From Lichenostomus cassidix (taxonomy: Eukaryota; Chordata; Aves; Passeriformes; Meliphagidae): a DNA stretch of 64,000 bases. The DNA lies in assembly GCA_008360975.2 (NCBI GenBank), contig VLJF02000864.1:56607-120606 (forward strand). Reading direction: 5' to 3'. Position numbers and translations under genes: made by a program. The notes beneath the pieces are model-generated. The model was not told where the DNA came from. It made no database searches and saw only the letters and a program-made list of their open reading frames with translations. Below are positions 1 to 11,699 of the stretch, piece after piece (the stretch's first letter is position 1; each line of letters begins with the position of its first letter).

Positions 1-470
1 AAAACCCGACGAGAAATCGCCGAAATTCCAGGAAAAAACCCAAAAAAAATCCCAGGAGAAATTCCCGATATTCCAGGAAAAAAAACCCCAAAAATCGCCG
101 AAATTCCAGGGAAAAAAAACCCAAAGAAATCACCGAAATTCCAGGAATTAAACCCAAAAAAACCAAAGAAAAATCGCGGATATTCCAGGAATTAAACCCA
201 AAAAATCCCAGGTGAAATCGCCGAAATTCCAGGAATTTAACCTCCAAAAAATCACCGAAATTCCAGGAAAAAAACCCCAAAAAATCACCGAAATTCCAGG
301 AAAAAAACCCCAAAAAATCACCGAAATTCCAGGAAAAAAACCCCAAAATAACCCGAAGAGAAATCGCCGAAATTCCAGGAATTAAACCCAAAAAAACCCC
401 AAAAATCCCGAGGAGAAATCACCATAAAACCCCCAAAAAACCCCAAAATTCCTCCCTAAAATCACCGAAA
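1..470. repeat. Tandem repeat, about 35-bp unit
   Basis: The stretch is a degenerate tandem array whose core alternates CACCGAAATTCCAGGAA with a run of A and CCCCAAAAA. Spacing varies between about 33 and 45 bp. No coding signal is seen. Similar CACCGAAATTCC words recur in the arrays at 14.3-19.4 kb, so the families may be related. Confidence 0.8.
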
Positions 471-484
471 AATCACCGCGGAAC

Positions 485-885
485 GGAGAGGGAAAAACCA
501 ACCAAATAAATAAAAATAAATGGAAAATAAATGGAAATAAATACAGAAATAAATGGAAATAAATACAGAAATAAATGGAAATAAATGGAAATAATTACAG
601 AAATAAATGGAAATAAATGGAAATAATTACAGAAATAAATCGAAATTAATGGAAATAAAATGGAAATAATTACAGAAATAAATGGAAATGAATCGAAATA
701 AATACAGAAATAAATGGAAATAAATGGAAATAAATCGAAATAAATGGAAATAAAATGGAAATAATTACAGAAATAAATGGAAATAATTACAGAAATAAAT
801 GGAAATAAATCGAAATAAATACAGAAATAAATGGAAATAATTAGAGAAATAAATCGAAATAAATGGAAATAAATCCCAATCAATC
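485..885. repeat. GGAAATAAAT simple tandem repeat
   Basis: Runs of GGAAATAAAT and ACAGAAATAAAT, about 10-12 bp each, fill this stretch. An open frame on the minus strand here encodes only Phe/Ile/Tyr-rich low complexity and is not a gene. Confidence 0.85.
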
Positions 886-889
886 CCAA

Positions 890-1055
890 TAACCAGCCAG
901 AGGTTTTCCTGGGAAAATTCATCTTTTTCCATAAAAAACCTGGAAAATCCCAAACCATCAATTCCAACAGTTTGAACATCAGAATTGAAAAGCAGAGAGG
1001 AGAATTTCCCTTTTTACTGCATCGCTGGCTTTGAACTTTCAGCCTTTCTTTTAGT
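890..1055. other. Short unique island between arrays
   Basis: This stretch of about 160 bases is not tandemly repeated. It includes CTGCATCGCTGGCTTTGAAC near 1017-1036. No open frame, splice pair or RNA fold was recognised. It may be a remnant of ancestral single-copy intergenic sequence between HOXC10 and HOXC9. Confidence 0.35.
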
Positions 1056-2085
1056 GAGTTTTATTTGCTATTTTATTGTGTTTTATTTGCTATTTTATTG
1101 TATTTCCTATTTTATTTTATTTGCTATTTTATTGCTATTTTATTTGCTATTTTATTGTATTTTAGTTCCTATTTTATTGTATTTTCTATTTTATTTTATT
1201 TGCTATTTTATTTTATTTGCTATTTTATTGCTATTTTATTTGCTATTTTATTTTATTTTATTCCCTATTTTATCATATTTTATTTGCTATTTTATTTTAT
1301 TTTATTTCGTATTTTATTTTCTATCCTATTTTATTTTATTTTATTTGTATTTTATTTTATTTGCTATTTTATTTTATTTCTATTTTATTTTATTTTCTAT
1401 TTTATTTTATTTCCTATTTTATTTTATTTGCTATTTTATTTTATTTGCTATTTTATTTTATTTCCTATTTTATTTTATTTGCTATTTTATTTTATTTCAT
1501 TTGCTCTTTTACTTTATTTTGTTTCCTATTTTGTTTTATTTCTTATTTTATTTTATTTTATTTTCTATTTTATTATATTTTCTATTTTATTTTCTTTCCT
1601 ATTTTATTTTATTTTCTCTTTTATTTGATTTTATTTTCTATTCTATTTTATTTTATTTCCTATTTTATTTCCCATTTTATTTTCCGATATTTCTCTCTCC
1701 AGGGTTCCTCACAAATATTTTATTTTATTTCCTATTTTATTTTATTTTCTTCTATTCCCTATTTTATCTTATTTTATTTTCTATTTTATTTGGTATTTTA
1801 TTTTATTTTATTTGCTATTTTATTTTATTTCCATTTTATTTTATTTTCCGATTTCTCTCCAGGGTTCCTCACAAATATTTTATTTTATTTTCTATTTTAT
1901 TTTATTTGATATTTTATTTTATTTCCCATTTTATTTTATTTGATTTTCTTTTATTTCCCATTTTATTTTCCGATTTCTCTCTCCAGGGTTCCTCACAAAT
2001 ATTTTATTTTATTTTCTATTTTATTTTATTTGATTTTATTTCCCATTTTATTTTCCGATTTCTCTCTCCAGGTTTCCTCACAAAT
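1056..2085. repeat. TATTTTATTT array with four acceptor-like inserts
   Basis: The array is built of TATTTTATTT and TTTGCTATTTTATT words. Near 1690, 1853, 1977 and 2059 it carries four copies of a block beginning TTTCTCTCTCCAGG followed by TTCCTCACAAAT. Read on the plus strand, each looks like a pyrimidine tract with an AG acceptor. The long plus-strand open frames are Phe/Leu/Tyr low complexity and are not proteins. Confidence 0.85.
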
Positions 2086-2400
2086 AAAAACCAATTTCAA
2101 TCCTCTTTGAGTAAAAAAATCGCTTTTTTCGTCTCTTTCCTGCTGTTTTGGGCTTTTGGGGAGAAAATAAAAAATGAGGAAAAAAAAGAGAATTTTCGGG
2201 TTGTTAATTCCTAAAGGAGGAAATTTCTATAAAACGAATAAATCCTTTCAATCCATTAATTAATTATTGCCTCGTTAATAGTGATTCGTTAATTAATTAA
2301 AGCTCAACCTACCGGTAAAGTGATTTTTTCTGCTGAAATCTTCATTTCCGGCAGAGCTGATTGAGGTTTGGGAGGTTTTGCTGCTTTAAATCAATTTTTC
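2086..2400. promoter_or_regulatory. Unique island rich in TTAATTAA homeodomain-type cores
   Basis: This stretch is not tandemly repeated. Between about 2255 and 2305 it carries several TTAATTAATTA-type cores, a TTAATAGTGATTC word and CAACCTACCGGTAAAG, followed by more unique sequence to about 2390. Homeodomain proteins bind TAAT cores, and conserved elements between Hox genes often look like this. Regulatory function is inferred from motif density and uniqueness only. Confidence 0.35.
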
Positions 2401-4060
2401 GTCTTTAATTTGGATTTTTCTTAATTAATTAATTTATTTTCTTCATTAATTGGCTTTTTTGGCTGCTTTAATTTATTTTTTTCTTCTTTAATTTGGTTTT
2501 TTCTTAATTATTTTGGGTTTTTTCTGCATTAATTTATTTTTTTTTCTTCGTTAATTTGGATTTTTCCTTCATTAATTTGGATTTTTCTTCGTTAATTTGG
2601 TTTTTCCTTCATTAATTTGGATTTTTCTTCATTAATTTGGATTTTTCCTTCATTAATTTGGTTTTTTTTTTTGCTTTTTTAATTAATTTTTTGCTTCATT
2701 AATTTGGTTTTTTCTTCATTAATTTATTTTTTCCTTCTTTAATTTGGATTTTTTCCTTCATTAATTTGGATTTTTCCTTCATTAATTTGGTTTTTTTCTT
2801 CATTAATTTGTTTTTTTGGCTTCTTTAATTAATTTTTTTCTTCTTTAATTTGGTTTTCTTCCTTCTTTTATTTTGCTTTTTTTGCTTTTTTAATTAATTT
2901 TTTGCTTCTTTAATTTGGTTTTTTCTTAATTATTTTGGGTTTTTTTTTGCATTAATTTATTTTTTTCTTCATTAATTTGGATTTTTTCTTCTTTATTTAA
3001 TTTTTTCCTTTTTATTTGGTTTTTTTTTCCTTCTTTAATTTGGATTTTTTTCTTCATTAATTTGGGATTTTTCCTTCTTAATTAATTTTTTCTTCTTTAA
3101 TTTGGTTTTTTTCCTTCTTTAATTTTGGTTTTTTTTTGCTTTTTAATTATTTTTGCTTCTTTAATTTGGTTTTTTTGCTCCTTTAGTTTTTTCTTCTTTA
3201 ATTTGATTTTTTTCTTCATTAATTTGATTTTTCCTTCATTAATTTGGTTTTTTCCTTCATTAATTTATTTTTTCTTCTTTAATTTATTTTTTTCCTTCTT
3301 TAATTTGGTTTTTTTGTTTATATAATTTTTTTGCTTCTTTAATTTGGGTTTTTTCCTCCTTTAATTTATTTTTTTCTTTAATTTGGATTTTTCCTTCATT
3401 AATTTGGTTTTTTTTCCTTCTTTAATTTGTTTTTTTTTCCTTCTTTAATTGGTTTTTTTTCTTCTCTAATTTGGTTTTTTTTCTTCTCTAATTTCTTTTT
3501 TTTCCTTCTTTAGTTTAGTTTTTTGCTTCTTTAATTGTTTTTTTTTCTTCTTTAATTTATTTTTCCTTCTTAAATTTTTTTTTTCATTAATTTATTTTTC
3601 TTCATTAATTTATTTTTTCATTAATTAATTTTTTTCTTCTGTAATTTAATTTTTTCTTCTTTAATTTGGTTTTTTCTTCATTAATTTGGATTTTTCTTCT
3701 TTTTAATTTTTTTCTTCTTTTTTTTTGTTTCTTTTTAACTAATTTTTGCTTCTTAATTTGGTTTTTTTCTTCAATTTGGGTTTTTTCCTTAATTTGTTTT
3801 TTTCTTTAATTATTTAGGTTTTTTTCTTCTTTAATTTGGGTTTTTTCCTTCTTTAATTTGTTTTTTTTTTCTTAATTAGTTGTTTTTCTTCCTTAATTAA
3901 TTTTTTCCTTCTTTAATTTGTTTTTTTTCTTCTTTAATTTGGATTTTTTCTTCTCCAATTTGGTTTTTTTTGCTTCTTTAATTTGTTTTTTTCCTCTTTA
4001 TTTTTTCCTTCATTAATTAATTTTTTCCTTCTTCTATAATTGTTTTTTTTCCTCTATTTT
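2400..4060. repeat. TTCATTAATTTGG array
   Basis: Units of TTCWTTAATTTGG followed by a T run repeat about every 20-24 bp for 1.6 kb. Each unit holds a TTAATT core. The region has no credible gene. Confidence 0.85.
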
Positions 4061-4274
4061 TCACCCTTTTTTATCAATTTTTCAATTCCCATAAAAACCC
4101 CAAAAAAGCACAATTTCCACCCAAAAACGACAACAAAACACATCAAAACCACAACATTTTCCCACCAAAAAAACATCCAAAAATCAGATTTTAAATCGTT
4201 AATTCACTTTATTCCCATTTTTCTCACAATTCCCAACCTCAGCAGCATTTTGGGGAGAAAAATCCACATTTTCG

Positions 4275-5195
4275 TCATTTAAATCAACTCCTGAAAAACC
4301 AAAATTTGGGATAAAAAACCCAAAAAATCACAAAAACCAACAGAAAAAATTCACATTTTCTCCACTTAAATCAACTCCTAAAATTTGGGGAAAAAACCCC
4401 AAAAAATCACCAAAACTGACCGAAAAAATCCACATTTTCTCCACTCAAATCAACTCCTGAAAAACCAAAATTTGGGAGAAAAAATCCCAAAAAAATCACC
4501 AAAACCAACAGAAAAAATTCACATTTTCGCCACTTAAATCAACTCCTGGAAAACCAAAATTTGGGATAAAAATCCCAAAAAATCACCAAAACCAACAGAA
4601 AAAATTCACATTTTCTCCACTTAAATCAACTCCTAAAATTTGGGGAAAAAACCCCAAAAAAATCACCAAAACTAAGAAAAAAATTCACATTTTTTCCACT
4701 CAAATCAACTCCTGGAAAACCAAAATTTGGGAGAAAAAACCCCAAAAAATCACCAAAACCAACCGAAAAAATCCACATTTTCTCCACTTAAATCAACTCC
4801 TAAAATTTGGGGAAAAAACCCCAAAAATCACCAAAACCAACAGAAAAAATTCACATTTTTTCCACTTAAATCAACTCCTGGAAAACCAAAATTTGGGAGA
4901 AAAAACCCAAAAAATCACCAAAACTAACAAAAAAATTCACATTTTTTCCACTCAAATCAACTCCTGGAAAACCAAAATTTGGGAGAAAAAATCCCAAAAA
5001 ATCACCAAAACCAACAGAAAAAATTCACATTTTCTCCACTTAAATCAACTCCTAAAATTTGGGATAAAAAACCCCAAAAATCACCAAAACTAACAGAAAA
5101 AATTCACATTTTCTCCACTCAAATCAACTCCTAAAATTTGGGGAAAAAACCCCAAAAAATCACCAAAACCAACCGAAAAAAATCACAATTTTCAC
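4275..5195. repeat. About 85-bp tandem repeat, about 11 copies
   Basis: The block AAATCAACTCCT recurs about every 80-90 bp (for example near 4283, 4368, 4448, 4537, 4620, 4789, 4868, 4955, 5040 and 5120). It alternates with AAATTTGGG, CCCCAAAAAATCACC and CACATTTTCTCCACT. Copies are highly similar, which suggests recent amplification. Confidence 0.85.
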
Positions 5196-5319
5196 CAAAT
5201 CTCAACCAAACCAGCAGCGAAAATCCCCAAAATTCCCCAAATATTCCCAATTTTTGGGGTTTTTTTCCTCCTCAGCCACAATTCAGATTTTTCGGGATTT
5301 CGGGATTTTAAATCCAGGA

Positions 5320-5860
5320 AAAAACAACAGAAATTCCCTTTTTTTCCCCTAAAATTCCATTTTTTTCCCCTAAAATTCCCATTTTTTTCCCCTAAAATTC
5401 CCATTTTTTCCCAAAATCCCCTTTTTTCCCTAAAATTCCCTTTTTTCCACCAAAAATTCCCTTTTTTTCCCCTAAAATTCCCTTTTTTCCCCTAAAATTC
5501 CCAAATTTTTCCCCTAAAATTCCCATTTTTTCCCCTAAAATTCCCATTTTTTTCCCAAAAATTCCCATTTTTCCCTAAAATTCCCATTTTCCCCTAAAAA
5601 TTCCCATTTTTTCCCCTAAAATTCCCATTTTTTCCCCTAAAATTCCCATTTTTTCCCCTAAAATTCCCTTTTTTTTCCCCAAAATTCCCATTTTTTCCCC
5701 TAAAATTCCCAAATTTTTCCCCTAAAATTCCCATTTTTTTCCCTAAAATTCCCTTTTTTTTCCCCAAAAAATTCCCATTTTTTCCCTAAAATTCCCAAAT
5801 TTTTCCCTAAAATTCCCATTTTTTCCCCAAAATTCAAATTTCAACTCCCTAAAAGCACCA
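5320..5860. repeat. TTTTTCCCCTAAAATTCCC array
   Basis: A unit of about 20 bp, TTTTTCCCCTAAAATTCCC with small variants, repeats in near-perfect tandem. Minus-strand open frames of the GKNGNFREK type are its translation and are not genes. Confidence 0.85.
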
Positions 5861-5879
5861 AAAAAAATCCCAAATCTCT

Positions 5880-6010
5880 TTCCCATTTGAAAAAAAAATG
5901 AAATTAAAAAATAAAAATGAATCATTAAAGTGATTTGTTGTTAATTATTGTTAATTTTGATTTCCAAACTGCGTTTTTTGAAAGGAGATTTGGGGTGGAA
6001 AATCCCAAAA
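5880..6010. promoter_or_regulatory. Small unique island with TTAATTATTGTTAAT core
   Basis: About 100 bases of non-repeated, AT-rich sequence lie between two arrays. They contain ATTAAAGTG, TTAATTATTGTTAAT and CCAAACTGCG. The clustered TAAT-type cores are compatible with homeodomain binding. Function is a guess from composition. Confidence 0.25.
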
Positions 6011-6039
6011 TTAGCGACGAAAAGAGGAAATTGGGGAAG

Positions 6040-7290
6040 AAAAAATCAGAGGAAAAAGGGAAAAATCAGAGGGAAAGGAAAAAATAGAATTTAAAAGGAA
6101 AAAATAGAATTTAAAAGGAAAAAATAGAATTTAAAAGGAAAAAAATCAAATTATAAAAGGAAAAAATCAAATTATAAAAGGAAAAAAATCAAATTATAAA
6201 AGGAAAAAATCAAATTATAAAAGGAAAAAATCAAATTATGAAAGGAAAAAAATCAAATTGTAAAAGGAAAAAATCAAATTATAAAAGGAAAAAAATCAAA
6301 TTATAAAAGGAAAAAATCAAATTGTAAAAGGAAAAAATCAAATTAAAATTGGGAAAATTAAACCTAAAAGGGAAAAAAAATCAAATGAAAATGGGGAAAA
6401 TTAAACTAAAAGGGAAAAAGTCAAATTAAAGGAAAAAAATCAAATGAAAATGGGGAAAAAATCAAAGGGAAAAATCAAATTAAAAGGAAAAAAGTCAAAT
6501 TAAAATGGGGGAAAATCAAAATAAAAGGGAAAAAATCAAATTATAAAAGGGAAAATCAAATTATAAAAGGCAAAAATCAAATTAAAAAGGGGAAAATCAA
6601 ATTAAAAAGGGGAAAAAATCAAATTAAAAAGGGGAAAATCAAATTTAAATGGGGAAAATCAAATTAAAAAGGGGAAAAATCAAATTAAAATGGGGAAAAT
6701 CAAATTAAAATGGGGAAAATCATTAAAAGGGAAAAAATCAAATTAAAAGGGAAAATCAAATTAAAAGTGGGAAAATCAAATTAAAAAGGGGAAAATCAAA
6801 TTAAAAAGGGGAAAATCAAATTAAAAGTGGGAAAAAATCAAATTAAAAGGGAAAAAATCAAATTAAAAGGAAAAAAATCGAATTAAAATGGGAAAAATAT
6901 CAAACAAATGGGAAAAAAAATCAGAGGAAAAGGAGGGAAGTGAAATTATTAAATGGGCAAAAAAATCAAATTAAATGGAGAAAAAATCAATTTAAATGGG
7001 AAAATCAAATTAAATGGGAAAAAATCAAATTAAATGGGAAAAAAACCAAATCAAAGGATGAAGGTGAAAATCGAATTAAAAGAGCAAAAATAAAATGAAA
7101 AAAAATGGGCGAAAAATCAGATTAAAAGGGAAAAAAAGTCAGAGAAGATGGGAAAATATGGAAGAAAAAAGGGGAAAAATCAAATAAAAAGGGGGAAAAC
7201 AAATTGAAGGGGAAATGATCAAATTAAAGGGAAAAAATGGAAAATAAAGGGGAAAAAGATGAAATTAAAGGGGAAAAAATGAAATTAAAG
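6040..7290. repeat. AAAGGAAAAAATCAAATTA array
   Basis: Tandem units of about 18-20 bp, made of AAAAGGGGAAAATCAAATTA and variants, run for 1.2 kb. The strand is strongly purine-rich. No other content is seen. Confidence 0.85.
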
Positions 7291-8495
7291 GGGAAAAAAT
7301 TCAAAATAAAATGGGGCAAAAATTGAAATAAAGGGGAAAAAAAATCAAAATAAAATGGGCCAAAAATTCAAATTAGAAGGGGGAAAAAATTTGAAATTAA
7401 AGAGGCAAGAAATCGAAATAAAATGGGCAAAAATTCCAAATAAAATGAGCAAAAATTCAAAATAAAATGGGCAAAAATTGAAATTAAAATGGGCAAAATT
7501 CCAAATAAAATGAGCAAAAATACAAATTAAAATGGGCAAAAAATCGAAAAAAATGGACAAAAATCAAAATAAAATGGGGCAAAAAAATCAAAATAAAATG
7601 GGGCAAAAATCCAAATTAAAATGGGCAAAAATTCCAAATAAAATAGGCCAAAAATTCAAATTAAAAGGGGCAAAAAACTGAAATTAAAGGGGCAAAAAAT
7701 TCAAATTAAAATGGGCAAAAATCCAAATTAAATGAGCAAAAAATCGAAATAAAATGGGCAAAAATTCCAAATAAAATGGGGCAAAAATTCAAATAAAATT
7801 GGCAAAAATCCAAAATAAAATTGGCAAAAAAAGGAAATAAAATGGGCAAAAAATCCAAAATAAAAATGGCAAAAAAATGGAAATAAAATGGGCAAAAAAT
7901 CGAAATAAAATGGGTAAAAAATGGAAATAAAATGTGCAAAAAATCGAAATAAAATGGGCAAAAAATGGAAATAAAATGGGCAAAAATCCAAAATAAAAAT
8001 GGCAAAAAAAAGGAAATAAAATGGGCAAAAAATCCAAATAAAACGGGGCAAAAAATCGAAATAAAATGGGCAAAAATCCAAATAAAATGGGCAAAAAAAT
8101 GGAAATAAAATGGGCAAAAATCCAAAATAAAAGAGGCAAAAAGAAAATAAAAGGGGGAAAAATAAAAATTAAAGGGGCAAAAATTCAAATAAAATGGGCA
8201 AAAAAATCCAAATTAAAAATGGCAAAAAAATGGAAATAAAATGGGCAAAAATCGAAATAAAATGGGGCAAAATCCAAATAAAATTGGCAAAAATCCAAAT
8301 AAAATGGGAAAAAATCCAAATAAAATTGGCAAAAATCGAAATAAAATGGAAAAAATCCAAATAAAATGGGAAAAAATCCAAATTAAATTGACAAAAATCG
8401 AAATAAAGTGGGCAAAAATCCAAATTAAATTGACAAAAAAATGGAATTAAAATGGGCAAAAATCCAAATAAAAATTGGCAAAAAAAGGAACTAAA
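7290..8495. repeat. AAATAAAATGGGCAAAAATCC array
   Basis: Near-regular units of about 21 bp with the core AAATAAAATGGGCAAAAA fill this stretch. The 21-bp period keeps frames open on both strands, so several apparent proteins of 60-170 residues appear (Phe/Pro/Ile-rich or Asn/Lys-rich). They have no domain and are artefacts of the repeat. Confidence 0.9.
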
Positions 8496-8635
8496 AAGGG
8501 CAAAAGTTGAGCATGGCAGGCAGAGGCAGCAGGATTTTCTGCGGGGGGATTTGGGTTTTTCCCTCTCTCTCCCCGCAGTATTCGGGTGATTTTTGGGGTG
8601 AATTTTGGGGATTTTGGGGGATTTTGGCTGCCGTG

Positions 8636-8733
8636 GCTCGGAGCTGACGTGACTCAGGCAGTTTCGGGTTGTGGAGCTAAAAAAGTTCATCCCAACAACA
8701 TGAAACTACCTAAACCACAGAGCAGCTGCGCGG
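8636..8733 (-). ncRNA. MIR196A2: miR-196a precursor hairpin (miR-196a-2)
   Basis: On the minus strand 8712-8691 reads a 22-nt sequence beginning TAGGTAGTTTCATG and ending GTTGTTGGG, identical to mature miR-196a-5p as I know it; the CATG in the middle separates it from miR-196b, which has CCTG. The opposite arm at 8674-8653 ends AAACTGCCTGAG, as in the known 3p strand, and pairs with the 5p arm. The stem extends through AGCTG on the 5' side and CAGCT on the 3' side, with a loop of about 20 nt between the arms. miR-196a-2 lies between HOXC10 and HOXC9, and here it lies downstream of HOXC10 on the same strand. The mature RNA acts in Argonaute to repress Hox mRNAs such as HOXB8 and HOXC8. The 3p arm differs from human at its 5' end (CCACAACCCG instead of CGGCAACAAG, from memory). 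Precursor ends are approximate. Confidence 0.96.
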
Positions 8734-8930
8734 GACTGCGGGCTCCTGGGGGATTTGAATAAAAATATAAATAAAAATATAAAATATAAAATAAAAATAA
8801 TAAAAATTAAAATAAATGTATTTATCTATATTTATCTACAGAGCAGCTGCGCGGGACTGCGGGGGTCCTGGGGAATTGAAATAAAAATAAAAATAAAAAT
8901 AATAAAAATAAAAATAAATGTATTTATCTA

Positions 8931-8965
8931 TAACAACATGAAACTACCTAAACCACAGAGCAGCT
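8931..8965 (-). pseudogene. Partial miR-196a duplicate, 5' arm only
   Basis: The minus strand carries the first 19 nt of mature miR-196a, TAGGTAGTTTCATGTTGTT, preceded by the same flank as the true precursor (CTCTGTGGTT). The sequence then passes straight into the TAGATAAATACA block of the array. There is no 3p arm to pair with, so it should not form the normal Drosha substrate. Confidence 0.85.
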
Positions 8966-9750
8966 GCGCGGGACTGCGGGGGTCCTGGGGAATTTGAATA
9001 TAAATAATAAAAAAAAAAATAAAAATAAAAATAAAAATAAAAATAAAAATAAAAATAAAAATAAAAATAAAAATAAAAATTAAAAAAAAATAAATGTATT
9101 TATCTATGGGGAGATCCTGGGGAATTTAAATAAAAATATAAATATAAATATAAATAAAAATAAATGTATTTATCTATATTTATCTACAGAGCAGCTGCGC
9201 GGGACTGCGGGGTCCTGGGGGAAAATAAATAAAAATAAAAATATAAAATATAAAATATAAAATATAAAATATAAAATATAAAATATAAAATATAAAATAT
9301 AAAATATAAAATATAAAATATAAAATAAAAATAAAAATAAAAATAAATGTATTTATCTAGATTTATCTACAGAGCAGCTGCGGGAGTGCGGAGGGTCCTG
9401 GGGATTGAAAAAAATAAAAATATAAATAAAAATAAAAATTAAAATTACAATTAAAAATAAAAATAAAAATAAAAATAAAAATAAATGTATTTATCTAGAT
9501 TTATCTACAGAGCAGCTGCGCGGAGGCTGGGGTCCTGGGGATTAAATAAAAATAAAATATAAAATATAAAATATAAAATATAAAATATAAAATATAAAAT
9601 ATAAAATATAAAATATAAAATATAAAATAAATGTATTTATCTAGATTTATCTACAGAGCAGCTTGCGGGACTGCGGGGTCCTGGGGATTAAATATAAATA
9701 ATAAAAATAAAAATAAAAATTAAAAATAAAAATAAATGTATTTATCTATA

Positions 9751-9783
9751 TCAACATGAAACTACCTAAACCACAGAGCAGCT
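9751..9783 (-). pseudogene. Second partial miR-196a duplicate, 5' arm only
   Basis: The minus strand carries TAGGTAGTTTCATGTTG with the same 5' flank, truncated two bases earlier than the copy at 8931. It again runs into the TATAGATAAATACA block with no complementary arm. The intact seed shows that the copy is recent or has little time to decay. Confidence 0.8.
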
Positions 9784-11699
9784 GCGCGGGACTGCGGGGG
9801 TCCTGGGGAAAAATATAAATAATAAAAATAAAAATAAAAATTAAAAATAAAAATAAATGTATTTATCTATGGGGACGTCCTGGGGGTTAAATATAAATAA
9901 AATAAAAATTAAAAATAAAATAAAAATAAAAATAAAATAAAAATTAAAATTAAAATTAAAAATAAAAATAAAAATAAAAATTAAAAATAAAAATAAAAAT
10001 GAAAATAAAAATAAATGTATTTATCTATATTTATCTACAGAGCAGCTGCGCGGAGGCGCGGGGTCCTGGGGGAAATAAATAAATAAAAATATAAAAATAA
10101 AAATATAAAAATAAATATAAATGTATTTATCTATGGGGGACATCCTGGGGGAAATAAAAATATAAATAAAAATATAAAAATAAATAAAAATAAAAATAAA
10201 AATAAAAATAAAAATAAAAATAAAAATTAAAAATAAAAATAAAAATAAAAATAAAAATAAATGTATTTATCTATGGGGGAGATCCTGGGGGGAATTAAAT
10301 AAAAATAAAATAAAATTAAAAATAAATAAATGTATTTATCTGCGGGAGGCGCTGGGAGATCCTGCGGGAATTAAATAAATAAAAATAATTTTAAAAATTA
10401 AAATAAATGTATTTATCTATGGGGGAGATCCTGGGGGAATTAAATAAAAATAAAAATAAAAATAAAAATAAAAATAAAAATAAAAATAAAAATAAAAATA
10501 AAAATAAAAATGTTTATTCATAGGGGAGGCGCAGAGCTCCTGCGGGGGGGAAGAAATAATAAAAATAAAATAAAATAAAAATAAAAATAAATGTATTTAT
10601 CTGTAGGGGAGGCGCGGAGCTCCTGCGGGGGGGAAATAAAATAAAAATAAAATAAAAAATAAAAATAAATAAATGTACTTATCTATGGGGGAGATCCTGC
10701 GGGGGGAGAAATCAAATAAAACCAGTAAAAAAATAATAAAAATAATAAAAATACTACAAATAAATATATGTATCTATGGGGGAGGTCCTGCGGGGCGAGG
10801 AATTACATAAAATAATAAAAATAAAATTTTAAAAAATTAAAATAAATGTATTTATCTATGGGGCAGGCGCGGAGCTCCTGCGGGGGGAAAAATTCATAAA
10901 AATAAAATAATAAAAATAGAAATAAATGTATTTATTTATCTATAGGGGAGGCGCGGAGCTCCTGCGGGGCGAGGAGTTAAATAAAAATTAAAATTAAAAT
11001 TAAAATAAATATATTTATCTAGAGGGGAGGCCCGGAGCTCCTGCGGGGCACAGAGTTAAATAAAAATAAAATAGGAAAAAAATCATAAAAATAAAAATTA
11101 AAATAAATATATAGATCTATGGAGGAGGCGCGGAGCTCCTGCTGGGGGAGGAAATAATAAAAATTAAAATAAAAATAAAAATAAATATATTTATCTCTAG
11201 GGGAGGCGCGGAGCTCCTGCGGGGTGAGGAAATAATAAAAATTAAAATAAAAATTAAAATTAAAATAAATGTATTTATTTATCTATAGGAGAGGCGCAGA
11301 GCTCCTGCGGGGGGAGGAGATAATAAAAATAATAATTAAAATTAAATTAATAAAAAAATTAACAATTAAAATAATAACTAAAATAATATAAAAAATAATA
11401 CAAAAAAATATATAAAAATATATATATATCCACACAGGAGGCAGGAGGTCCTGCTGGGCGAGGAATTAAATAAAAATAAAATTTAAATAAAAATGAAAAT
11501 TCAAAAAGGCGCGGAGCCCAGGAGCCAGGAATTCAATAAAAATAATCAGAATTAAAATAAAATTAAAATAAATATATATATATATATATACAGGGGAGGC
11601 GAGGAGGTTCTGCGGGGCGAGGAATTAATAAAAATCAAAATAAAAATAATCAAAATAAAAATAAAAATGTATATCTGTAGGGGAGGTGGGGAGAGGGGA

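Noticed and set aside
1..8500. HOXC9, expected on the minus strand below miR-196a
   Set aside because: No homeodomain-coding sequence or Hox9 N-terminal motif is visible in any frame here. The gene is probably beyond the window start, pushed away by repeat expansion.
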